In this document: positions 25,709 through 36,000 of the stretch, in pieces
Numbering within the stretch: position 1 is the stretch's first letter
Layout of the letters: the number at the start of each line of letters is the position of its first letter
Assembly: GCA_033816765.1 (NCBI GenBank)
Contig: CM066294.1
Location: 310,001 to 374,000 of the forward strand
Direction of reading: 5' to 3'
Origin: Nothopassalora personata
Lineage: Eukaryota; Ascomycota; Dothideomycetes; Mycosphaerellales; Mycosphaerellaceae
DNA: 64,000 nt
Made by a program: the position numbers and the translations under genes
The notes under the pieces: model-generated
Databases searched by the model: none
What the model was told of the DNA's origin: nothing
Seen by the model: the letters and a program-made list of their open reading frames with translations, nothing else

Positions 25709-27463
25709 CTATAGTGCCAGCACGACGAAGACGCCGAAGGTCGCTAAAAGTATCGACAGCGGTGCGCGAAGCTCAGAAGCTGCCGAGTACTGCGAAATCG
25801 CCGATGACGTAGCATTTCCAACTGATGAGTAGGACGAATTCTGCTGCCCATCGCTTCCGTATGCTGTGCCATTTCCGGACGTCCCACCGGACGCCGCGCT
25901 GACCGTGTAGGTCGTTTGCGATATCACATCGACGGGCAGACTCGAGCCCTTGGGGACGGTGAAGTGAGTTTGTGCGTTAGCAAAGATTTCCGCCCCATTG
26001 CTCTGAGCTTGGCGGGTATATGTGACTGAATGGATCACGACTACCTGACCAGAAGCTGTTCCTCCTTGTCCAGCTCCTCCGTTGTCTGGAGCACCGCTCA
26101 CTGAAGGAGCCGAGTTCGATTTGGATGAATCCGGGTAACTGTCGGGCACTGCTGTTGCTTTCTGGCTTGTACTTGCAGCATTGTCCGCGGTCCGCGTGGC
26201 ATACTCGGCAGTGTAAACAACTGGCGCAGCGACGATTGTAGACGTTTCCTGTGACTCTGCAGGAGAGGCCAACGTCAAGTAAGGTTTCTTGACGGTGTCG
26301 GCTCTTTGCAGAGCGACCGGAGGGTCCCAGACGCCGTCTGGTTGTATGTTGCAGTCCTTGCCCCAGATACTGTGCACTGCTTCCGACAGAGTGTTTGGCG
26401 GTACCACCTGTGGGTGGTAGTCGTTCCAGATGGTCAAGTTCTTCTGCGTCCTCCAGTCGACGTTCATTGCGTCTAGACCCACCCATTCCTGTGTACCTTC
26501 GAAATACGCGTCAGCGGGCACTTCTTGATAACAGTCGTGGTGGCCCTCATCCGTGAAAAACTCGCCGTCCGCGCAGTGCCAATTGAGATCCGCCAAGTTA
26601 AAGGGGAAGTGCTTGAAGAGGGCCCGGTTGCCTCGTACTGAAGACACCTCCTCGGGTTTGACCGGGATGATGGTACTCGCGATAGTTGTTCCGCAGCCAT
26701 CGACTCGTGACAATTTCGCGATAGATAACGCGACGGACGGGCTCGTAATGGTGACACCGTCTGTGACGAAGGTGTTTGGTCCAGCGGCAGTGCTAGTGCC
26801 AGAAATCGTGATGCCAGTCTTGTTACATAGGTCACCAGAGCCAGACACAGTAGTGACGGGCCAGTACAGCAATCTAGCCTTACTGCCAGCGACTTGGCAG
26901 TTGTCACACTGCTCACCAGCTGAATTGGTAGAATAGCTGACGGTTCTCGTCGAAGTGGTATCGCACGGCGGAGTCAACAGACCCACAAAGCCGGACGATG
27001 CGCTGACTTGGCTCCATTTGCTTGTCCATGAACTGTACAGCAGCTCGCAATCTTTCGGGCCTATCGAGCATGGTGCTGCCTGGCGGTATCCGGTGGTCGG
27101 CAGGTAGCGGTTTGTGTTGGTGTAGTAGAAGGTCGTGAAGTTGGCGGCAGATCCATCACGGCGAATCGTCGGACCCACCACACGCGGGTAGCCATCACAC
27201 AGAGTCGTCAGACTGGCAATGCTGGTGGTGCCTGGGGCAAACGACTGCTGGACAATGGTGCCGACGTAATAGGAGGTCCGAGTGGCTTGTTTGGTATACC
27301 ACGAGATCGAGGCGTTGCGGTATGCGAAGAGCTTGGCCTGGCAGCTTTCGGCGTAGGCCAGCCCACGACCGTCGGCAATGCTGTAGTTGGAGGCGACGAC
27401 AGGCAGAATCCAGTATTGCAGGCAGGCCAAAAGGCAGATTACGACGCCGCGGTATCCAGCCAT
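25709..27463 (-). CDS. Secreted, probably GPI-anchored surface protein
   Basis: The frame is open from 27,514, but the second Met (27,461-27,463) gives an ideal signal peptide, MAGYRGVVICLLACLQYW followed by a small-residue cleavage region, so I choose that start (584 aa, single exon). The ectodomain (about 25-390) has around 14 Cys and many N-glycosylation sites. From about 400 it becomes Ser/Thr/Gly-rich, and it ends in a short hydrophobic tail (PLSILLATFGVFVVLAL) after small residues, the pattern of a GPI-anchor signal. No catalytic motif was recognised. Proteins of this layout are common in plant-associated Dothideomycetes; a cell-wall or adhesion role is only inference. Confidence 0.75.
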   Translation of the reverse strand: MAGYRGVVICLLACLQYWILPVVASNYSIADGRGLAYAESCQAKLFAYRNASISWYTKQATRTSYYVGTIVQQSFAPGTTSIASLTTLCDGYPRVVGPTIRRDGSAANFTTFYYTNTNRYLPTTGYRQAAPCSIGPKDCELLYSSWTSKWSQVSASSGFVGLLTPPCDTTSTRTVSYSTNSAGEQCDNCQVAGSKARLLYWPVTTVSGSGDLCNKTGITISGTSTAAGPNTFVTDGVTITSPSVALSIAKLSRVDGCGTTIASTIIPVKPEEVSSVRGNRALFKHFPFNLADLNWHCADGEFFTDEGHHDCYQEVPADAYFEGTQEWVGLDAMNVDWRTQKNLTIWNDYHPQVVPPNTLSEAVHSIWGKDCNIQPDGVWDPPVALQRADTVKKPYLTLASPAESQETSTIVAAPVVYTAEYATRTADNAASTSQKATAVPDSYPDSSKSNSAPSVSGAPDNGGAGQGGTASGQVVVIHSVTYTRQAQSNGAEIFANAQTHFTVPKGSSLPVDVISQTTYTVSAASGGTSGNGTAYGSDGQQNSSYSSVGNATSSAISQYSAASELRAPLSILLATFGVFVVLAL

Positions 27464-28489
27464 TACTGTGTCTGCAGTCACGCCTTCACGGCCTCGTGGG
27501 GGGATGATGAACACAACATAAGAAACACGTTCAAGAACAGGGCAGGACTACTGTACTGGGAGCAGCAAACGAGGTGACGTACGTCAAGGCTAGCAATAAG
27601 AGATTACCGGTAATGTACACATAGCGTAGCGCCACCATCGTGTCGTCGTAGTGGGAAGAGTCTCCCGGCCGTATGTGGTATACGTTGCAGACGGCAGGGC
27701 AATGCTGTGCTTAGCCGTGCGGCGGCGTGAGACGGCACCACCGTAAGCTGTAAGCCGTGCTGCTTTTTGCATGTAACAATACGAGACGACGGTGACGATC
27801 TACCGCGGAGGCGATCGGAAAAGCCGCTTCGCACTGGCCGCCAGTCTGGCCACCCACACGTGGATCTATCTTATCCCAGTGGGTGGCCACGAGTCAAGAA
27901 GGTGGGCCGAGGAGATGCCGGGAGGGTCGTTGTCAAGCGGGACCGTGGCAACCAAACATGGCCACTCGTGGCTGTCTCTTCAAGCACGTGACGTGTCTGC
28001 CATCATGTACTGTACATCCCCAGTCCTTGTGTACGAAGTGGCTGTCATATGGTCGCAGCACTAGCGTGGCCCACCCATGTCATCGGATCCTGGGCATTAA
28101 TCTCAACGGCCGGGAAATAACATCAGACGTCGTCCTGAATCCTGTCGAGGGAGCCCGTTCGAAGTTTCTCGTATGAGCATCCACGATAGCGCGTTCGATG
28201 CTGTGACCACCCAGTGGCACGGCGGCCGGCTTTAGCAGCGAGTGTAGTTCGCGTGTTCTGATGAACTTTCGTATCGGCCGGCGGAAAGGGGCCTACTGTA
28301 CTGTACAGTACACGCCATCGCTGGAGTGAGATGCGAAGGCTCAGATCTTTCTTACTCGTGGTGCATGCATCACCGCCCTAACCGGACGTAGTGGTCGTCA
28401 ATGACCATGTTTTTAGAATGGAAGCGATCACAAGCTCAAGCTCTCGGATCGAGTTCGATGCGGAGATCACCTGAACTTACATCGCAGTA
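27464..28489. other. Intergenic region with a 14-bp palindrome
   Basis: No supported gene. The perfect palindrome GTACTGTACAGTAC lies at 28,298-28,311. Short open frames at 27,767-28,176 have no family marks. Confidence 0.5.
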
Positions 28490-29824
28490 AGATCCATGAA
28501 GCGCCTGTTTTGGGAAAAGCTAAGTTCCGTTGAGCCTCTTGTGACTGATGTCTTTCCAGTTGCGCATCGCTGGAGGTATGGTGGACTAAGTCCCACCTGC
28601 AAGAGACTGGGAACGCCCTCCCCCAACGCCTGACGCATCCTTCTCCTCCGCCTAGGCTGGGACTTCACCACCGCAGGCGCGAACGACTGCATGCCATGAG
28701 CTAGGGAGGTGATGGTTGAGTGAAGATATGAGCATTCGTTCCGGAGCATTATGGCAGTCCGTGCTTGCTTGCGCATCGGAGGACTTACATCAGGGGTTGA
28801 GACGACTCGTAGTCTCGCCGGCGGGCCCTGGTAAGCCCACGACGCTGGAGTTAGGGATTCGGATTCGAGAGTCTCATGGCGGGGAGGGGAAAGGTGATGG
28901 GAGAGTTCTGAAGTGGGATGTGATAGTTGGGAATTGCTTTTGCTGCCGGAAGTATGTGATGCGGAGTTGTACTCTTTCAGTCAGGAAGGAAAGATTATTA
29001 CCACTGGCTTGTGACCCAAAAAATACTGGCTGAAGAGATGGTAGTTGGCAGGGCTTGAGATGCTCAAGGGGGCGGCATGTTTTCCTGAGATCGCGGGGAA
29101 GAGAGGGCGGATTGTAATGGACCCGTCCGCGTAGGGAGAGCACGACGTATAATATGGTATGTGCCTACGGATACAGAGATGGTGAATCGCACACGCACTA
29201 GGATTCGAAGGGCAGCAGGAAGAAGGAGATGGAAGAAGTCTTCTGGTTGCTATGTACCGACGGCGAGGAGGCTTGTGGCGAGCGCGGGTGATGATATGGG
29301 GGTGTGGCCCGTTACTGGATATGGATCATCTGGAGCACTGGACAAACCAGAGGTTGGCGCTCATTGGGGATGCTGCTGATCCCTTTCTGCCGTGTGATTA
29401 CACTTTTACGCCGCTGCTTTTGCTCAGGCTGACGAGAAGACAGTTCTTGGTCAGAGCGCCGCGATCAGCTATCGAAGACGCCGCGTCGCTAGGCCTGCTA
29501 CTGGCTTATAGCTGACTTGCCAAGGATGTCTCGGAAACACCGAGATTGTTCGACGACATCCGTCAAGAATCAACGGGATACGCGAGCAGGGCAGAATCAA
29601 TGGCAGCGATGCTGCTGAGAGACCGCCACGTCCGTCGGTGCCGTGAAACCAATTGTGATCTCCTGGCTGACCTCGACCAGCTAATTTCGTCACTCGGGTC
29701 ATGGGTCTTCGATGTGTGGTCGCAGACAGAGAAAAGCTTGAAGAGTATCGTGGAAAGACGACGGCGCAAAGCGCAATCTAGTATTTCGGCAGTTTCTAAG
29801 CACAGTTCTATCTCAGCCTCGTGA
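28490..29824 (+). pseudogene. Decayed FAD-dependent monooxygenase
   Basis: Pieces of a salicylate-hydroxylase-type flavoprotein lie in order on the + strand but in changing frames. They are a segment with TDVFPVAHRWRYGG (about 28,540-28,590), then LHQGLRRLVVSPAGPGKPTT and LKWDVIVG (28,776-28,935; the family's DG-motif region but with the DG lost), then RLALIGDAADPFLP (about 29,350; the second FAD-binding GD motif) and AIEDAASLGLLLA (about 29,470) before a stop, and LAKDVSETPRLF onward to 29,824. The N-terminal GxGxxG region is not found. Frame changes at several points without splice signals support a pseudogene. An intact relative lies at 40,977. Confidence 0.7.
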
Positions 29825-29866
29825 AATCGGCGAATCCTCACGAAACACGACATCGACATCAGGATC

Positions 29867-30058
29867 CTATTCCTCATCATCGTCGCTACTCGCGAACATG
29901 TCCTTCAGAACATAAGGTTTCGGAGTCTCTGAACTCGTCTGTGGTGCATCATGTTTGTGGCCAACCGAAGGCGGTGTCGCTGGTGTTGACGATGTCCACG
30001 GGCTTGGTCGGCGGTAGTAAGCCAGCGCAGTCTGTGTGGGGACATCACGTTCGGGGTC
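29867..30058 (-). other. In-frame open extension after the stop of the splicing-factor gene
   Basis: Directly after the TAG at 30,059-30,061, the same frame stays open for 63 codons until TAG at 29,867-29,869. The extension ends VLKDMFASSDDDEE, repeating the acidic end of the main protein (EDMFADSDEE). It may be a translated extension (readthrough or a missed splice), a former C-terminus cut off by a nonsense change, or a partial tail duplication. Confidence 0.55.
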
Positions 30059-32368
30059 CTACTCCTCATCGCTGTCCGCAAACATATCTTCTGCTAGCTT
30101 CCTTCGCTTTGGCCCAGCGGCCGCTGGTTTAGCGTTGTTGCTGGCCTTCAGTGAGATGCCGCTTTTGGTGTCTTTCGTTGTGGGTGTGTTTGATGGGTCC
30201 GCTGTCGGTATTCGTGCGTCTGCCATCGGCGCATCACTTGTGGGAGGTTCGTCGAGGTCTTCAAGTGGGGCACCATCCAGGTCGTCCATGGGCACGCCAT
30301 CCAGATCGTCCATTGGCGCTCCGTCTAGGTCTTCAAGAGGCTCACCATCCACATTATCAGCTTCTGATTGAGCAGGTGCTGCTGCTGGCGATGCAGATGC
30401 TGCAGGAGTTACTGTGCCATCAACCCTCTTGAACCTTGCCATGCGCTTTTCTTCAAGCCTCTTGCTCTCCACCGCTGCTTTCTCTGCCTCCCCGTCCTGC
30501 TGCACCGGCTGCTCGAAGAAGTTCTTCTTGAGCTCCTCGAAGACGTCGCTAGCGAAGACACTGCCCTTCTCCCACACCTCGAACAGACCACGTATTCGGC
30601 CTCGCCACTGTTCAGCTCTGAAGCGACCCCAGCCAAGATCTTTCTCCAGCTGACCGAGGTGCTCAAAGGTTTTCTGCCTCTTGAAGGCGTTCTCGAAGAG
30701 CTGCCGATACTTCCACGCATTGCGTACTCCTGCTGTGGATGAGTTATGTAAGACATCGTTGATGAGATATAATGCGACGAGCTTGGCAAGCGAAGGATCA
30801 TCCTTCTCCTCGCCACTTTTACCTGCATCGGGCACCAGTGTAGTCTCCAATGTTGGCAACTCTTCGTCCGGCTCGTAAACGTCATCTTCATCTTGGTTGA
30901 CGTCCTCTTTGTCGAAGCGCGCACACTGGGTTGATGTGAATGGTTTCTCCACATTGAGCACAAGCATGTCGACAATTTCTTCGGCACCGGCGCCTGCATT
31001 GTTGATGGCAAAGGACGTCACGGCACCCACTTCTGCTTTGCGGAGCTTGGTATGAGAAGAGGGCATCCTAGACAGCAGCCATGCGAACTTGGCAACTTGC
31101 AACGGCGTGAGGTGCGTCTTCTCGGAGGAGGGCGGAGCACCCTGGCCTTCACGGCCGCTCTGATTGAATTGCCGTCGTTCCTCATCATCACTGTCCTCTT
31201 CACTCGACTCGTAATTGGAGTGGTCAACGACCTCGCCAAGGCTGGACAGATCGGCAAAGGGTACTTCCTCGTGCGGAGGTACCCAATCGATGGTGATGTC
31301 GTCCAGGATGCGCTCGGGGCCTCGTGCAGTGCGCTTACGAGTCTGGATTGACTCGTAGCCATCACCGTCACCCCAAAGCAAGAACCGATAGTATACGCCC
31401 GCTGTGCTGCGAGAATCGTATAGGAATGTGAAGCGCTCGTCATCCTGTACTTCCGGCAGCGCCATCAACATGGTCTCTATCTCCAGAGCTCGAGCAGCAT
31501 CTGGCTCCGACCGTAATCGATCGACGATGGTATGCACAGCTCGCAGAGTTGCAATGTCGCTTGGCGGCTGCACTGTGATTGTCGCATTGGCCGAGATTGG
31601 CGGTCTCGATGAGGCATCATATGAATCTGGAGGAGCAAAGTCGGAAGGCGGCGGTGCATTGCGCATGATGAAACGTGCCGGCGGATCTTGGCCAACCTTT
31701 TGCGCACCAAAGGGTTCCGCAGATGTCACGGCAGGTACCGAAGGCAGATTGGCGTGCAAAGAAGTCGATGACAGATGGCGAGAAATGGACAGATGAAAGC
31801 CGGCGCTCAAATACTTGTCCTTCAGCGCACTCACCGCTGCATCGATTTGCGTAGTCGGAGTCTCAGGCGAGAGCTCCGCAATGGCAGTGAGCGACCGTTT
31901 CGCGCCATATTCTGTCCTAGGAGGTGCTTGCAGACGGACTGAGTGCACCTGCAGATACGGCCCGAGCAGCGCCTTTACGTCTTCCTCTCGCGTCACGGGT
32001 GGGAGGCACGAGAGGTGGACCGTCGGTCTGGGCGCGACCTCGTCCTCCATGTCCTCATCGCCATCACGCGCGTCTCGCGAGGCCTGCGCAGGCCGCCCCC
32101 GCCCCGCGCTTCGCCCAGCAAATGCAGCCAGATCTTCCTGCTCCCGCCGTGCTTCTTGCGCCTCACGCATCTCATCCAGTGCGCGCTTCCTCTTGAGGCT
32201 TGGCGGCGCGAATCCAGCCACGACGGGTCCCAGACTGCCCGGCCCACTCCTCGGTCCTCCTGGCGGTGCTCCATAGCTGCTAGGAGCTCCGTCCAGGCCT
32301 CCGCGCCGTGCAGCTCCTGGAGGCTTATTGAAGCGCGGAAACCCGTCGAATGCATCGTCGTCGTCGTT

Positions 32369-32404
<36 letters not shown>

Positions 32405-32569
32405 CAAGCTGGATTCGAATTCCTTCAGCGCTTTTTCGTTCTCTTCCGCCTCGCGTCGCTTCTTTTCCTGCACGGCGAGCCGCTCTTTCTCAAACTGGCT
32501 GAGTTTTTTCGGTGCAGCTAGCTTGTTCGAGATGTCCGGGAACTCGAGGGGCCCTTGATCCTCGGCCAT
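30059..32569 (-). CDS. U2SURP/SR140-like splicing factor (RRM-SURP-CID)
   Basis: Nuclear RNA-binding protein associated with the U2 snRNP. The start chosen is ATG 32,567-32,569 (MAEDQGPLEF...), 836 aa in one exon; the frame is open 14 codons further up without a better context. Order of parts: coiled, Glu/Lys-rich N-terminus (LSQFEKERLAVQEKK) with a poly-Asp run; an RRM-like region (TVHLSCLPPVTREEDV ... LSISRHL, about 190-270); a SURP module (IETMLMALPEVQDDERFTFL ... YYRFLLWG, about 370-405); a CID-like region (LTPLQVAKFAWLLSRM ... LVALYLINDVLHNS ... WEKGSVF, about 500-720); then four acidic LDG(A/V)P tandem units and the end EDMFADSDEE. It is divergent from the TOR gene across 432 bp. See the in-frame extension at 29,867. 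Confidence 0.88.
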
Positions 32570-33001
32570 CTTGTTGCCATATACGTTCGTTCGTGCAATT
32601 CGAAGGTGCAACTCGCATCGATGGGCCGTGCGAGAGGTTGTTGATGTGGAGTTCCATTAGAAGTCAATCGCTGTCCAGACGACGTTAGTCAATAATTAAC
32701 GGGGCGGCGCTAAGTTTAGTGGAGGTGTCTAGCGCGGCGCGAAAGTACCTAGCTAGGTACGTGACCTAGCGCATCGCATCCTCCACCACTTTCATGCTTC
32801 ACATATCTCGTAGCCGGCGGCATCGCTGAAGAAACACCATCCCACCTGACCTTCTGTGCGCGGCCTTTGGGTGGAGGCTAAGGGAATGGCAGATGGACTG
32901 GACGGTGTGACATAACATCACCAAAACACCGACTCCGCCCTCCCCCTCCGCCCTCCCCCCCCCGCCCCCCCCCAAACCCCTCCTACAGGCGCTCCTTCAC
33001 C
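32570..33001. promoter_or_regulatory. Bidirectional promoter between the splicing factor and TOR
   Basis: 432 bp between two divergent start codons. It contains the perfect 16-bp palindrome GTACCTAGCTAGGTAC (32,745-32,760), followed by a further CCTAGC half-word, and a C-rich tract (about 32,938-32,990, with runs of 9 and 10 C) immediately before the TOR ATG, which would lie in its 5' leader. Confidence 0.7.
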
Positions 33002-36000
33002 ATGGCTACGCGCGACATGCTCGATCCAATCTTTCAGGACCTCCGCAAGGACAAAGTTCGACAGACCGCCGCCAACCACCTCTTGGAGTGTGTGAACAAT
33101 GCGTTCCGCGAACTGCAACCGAGTCAGTTCGCTGCATTCTACAACGAAGTCAACTCGCGCATGGTGGCCATGATCCTCAGTGGAAACGATAGCAACGAAC
33201 GCATCGGGGGCTTGTACGCTTTGAACGCTCTGATCGACTTCAAGGGCGACGACGCGGCGCAAAAGGTCACCAAGTTCAGCAATTACATCAAGAGGACGCT
33301 GGAGGGCAACGACAATGTCGCCATGACGGTGGCCGCCAAGTGCTTGGGACGGCTCGCGACACCGGGAGGAGCGTTGACTGCGGAGCTGGTCGAGGCCGAA
33401 GTGAAGCACGCGCTGGAATGGCTCACGTCGGAGCGGAACGAGAACAGACGCTTTGCCGCGGTCCTCGTCCTGCGAGAGCTGGCGCGCAACAGCTCCACAC
33501 TGCTCTACATGTACATTCCCGGCATCCTCGTCAGCATCTGGGAAGGCTTGAGAGATCAAAAGGTCGTCATCCGGGAGACATCTGCCGAGGTCGTCTCCAA
33601 ATGCTTCACCATCCTGTCGGCGCGCGACCCACAGCAGCGATCGACGTGCCTGACCCGCATGTTCGAAGGCGCTCAGGATGGCTTCCGACGCGGTACGGTG
33701 GAGTGCATACATGGATCCCTGCTGGTCTACAAGGAGTTGCTCATAGCGGGAGGCATGTTTATGCACGGCACAAAGTACAAGGATGCCTGCGAGCGCGTTC
33801 TGATACAGCAGTATCGCGAACACAGAGATCCCACCATTCGCCGCACGGTGGTGGAGATCATCCCGCTGCTCGCTGCCTATGCACCCAAGGAGTTCTGCCA
33901 CAACTACCTCGCACGTTCGATGCAGCACCTTCAGACTCTTCTCAAGGATCCGAAGCAGAGGAATATGGCATTCACCGCTATCGGCAAGATTGCGCACGCG
34001 GTTGGCTCACAAATCGCGCCGTATCTGGATACCATCCTCTTGCACATCCGCGACGCCTTGTCAGTCAAGAATCGTACGAAGCACTCTGACGAGGCGCCGA
34101 TCTTCGAGTGTATCAGCATGATTTCGATAGCGGTGGGGCAAACGTTGAGCAAGTACATGGAAGCATTGCTTGACCCGATATTTGCGTGTGGCCTCTCGGA
34201 CGGCTTGACGCAAGCACTGGTCGACATGGCTCACTACATCCCGCCCGTCAAGTCAACGATCCAGGAGAAGCTTCTCGACCTTTTGAGTCGCACACTATGT
34301 GGTCAGCCGTTCCAGACGCTGGGCCACCCGACGCAAGGTAAAGGCTTGCCTCCGATCTTCACCAAAGAGTGGCGCGATCAGAAAGACCCACAGCATCAGG
34401 AGCATAAAGACGCAGAGATCGCCTTGGCGTTACACACTCTCGGCTCCTTCGACTTCAGTGGCCACGTACTGAACGAGTTCGTTAGAGACGTTGCCATTCG
34501 ATACGTCGAGGATGACGATGCAACCATTCGAAAAGCAGCTGCATTGACTTGTTGCCAGCTGTTTGTCAAGGATCCGATCGTGCACCAGACCAGCCACCAC
34601 GCCATACAGGTTGTGTCCGATGTGATCGAGAAGCTGCTCACAGTCGGTGTGGCAGATGCGCACCCAGACATACGACAAACCGTACTCGCTAGTCTCGATG
34701 CACGATTTGATCGACATCTGGCCAAAGCGGAGAACGTCCGCACGCTTTTCCTGGCATTGAACGATGAGAAGTTTTCGATTCGCGAAGCATCCATGACGAT
34801 CATTGGTCGTCTGACTGCTGTCAATCCTGCTTACGTCTTCCCTTCGCTGCGAAAAGTGCTTATCCAGCTACTGACCGAGATCGAGTATTCCAACAACCCG
34901 AATAACAAGCGGGAGTCGGCCCAGCTCATCAGTCATCTGGTGAACGCAAGCAGCAAGCTCATCAAGCCCTACGTCGATCCTATGGTGACGGTACTTCTGC
35001 CCAAGGCTGAGGATAGCAATGCCGACGTCGCTGCAACCACCTTGAAAGCCATCGGTGATCTCGCAATCGTCGGGGGAGATGAGATGGTCAAGTACATACC
35101 CGAGCTCATGAAGATCATCCTGCGAAGTCTTCAAGACTTGGCTTCGCCGAAGAAGCGGGAAGCGGCACTGTGCACTCTCGGTCAACTTGCCAGCAACAGC
35201 GGCTATGTCATTGATCCATTCTTAGATCACCCAGAGCTGTTGACCATCTTGGTCAACATCGTCAAGAATGAGCCTCCTGGCGACTTGAGACGAGAGACTA
35301 TCCGCTTGATGGGCATTCTTGGCGCTCTTGATCCTTACAAGCACCAACAAGTCATCGAAGAGTCCCCAGAGTCGAATCTCAGAGCTGAAGCCGAGGCCGA
35401 ATCGGACGTCACTCTGATCATGAAAGGCATCACCCCTAGCAACGAAGATTACTACCCGACTGTTGTGATCAACACCCTCATGACCATGCTAAAGGAAGAC
35501 ACCCTCAAGCAATATCACTCCGGTGTGGTAGAGGCAGTCATGAACATCTATGCCACTATGGGGATGAAGTGTGTACCATTCCTGGGTACAGTCGTTCCTG
35601 GAATTGTCGGCGTGTTGAAAGATGCTTCATCGGACAATCGTCTCGAAGGATACTTCAACCAGCTCAGTCTACTGGTCAAGATCGTTCGACAGCACATTCG
35701 CCCTCATCTCAAAGTCATTTTGGGCGCCATCAGCGATCACTGGTACAAGAGCACTCAACTACAAGCGACCATACTCAGTCTGATTGAGAGCATAGCTAGG
35801 AGCTTAGAAGGCGAATTCAAGGTGTATCTGGCGGACGTCCTGCCTCTTATGCTGGGTGTTCTTGATGCCGACAATCGCACGGAAGCGGGTCGTGCGGCTT
35901 GTCAACGGGTGTTGCACGCATTCCTTGTCTTTGGCGCCAGCGCTGAAGAGTACATGCACCTCATAATACCAGTGATCGTGCGTATGTTCGATATCACAGA

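Noticed and set aside
32918..33997. Long minus-strand frame opposite the start of TOR
   Set aside because: Shadow of TOR coding sequence; composition artefact.
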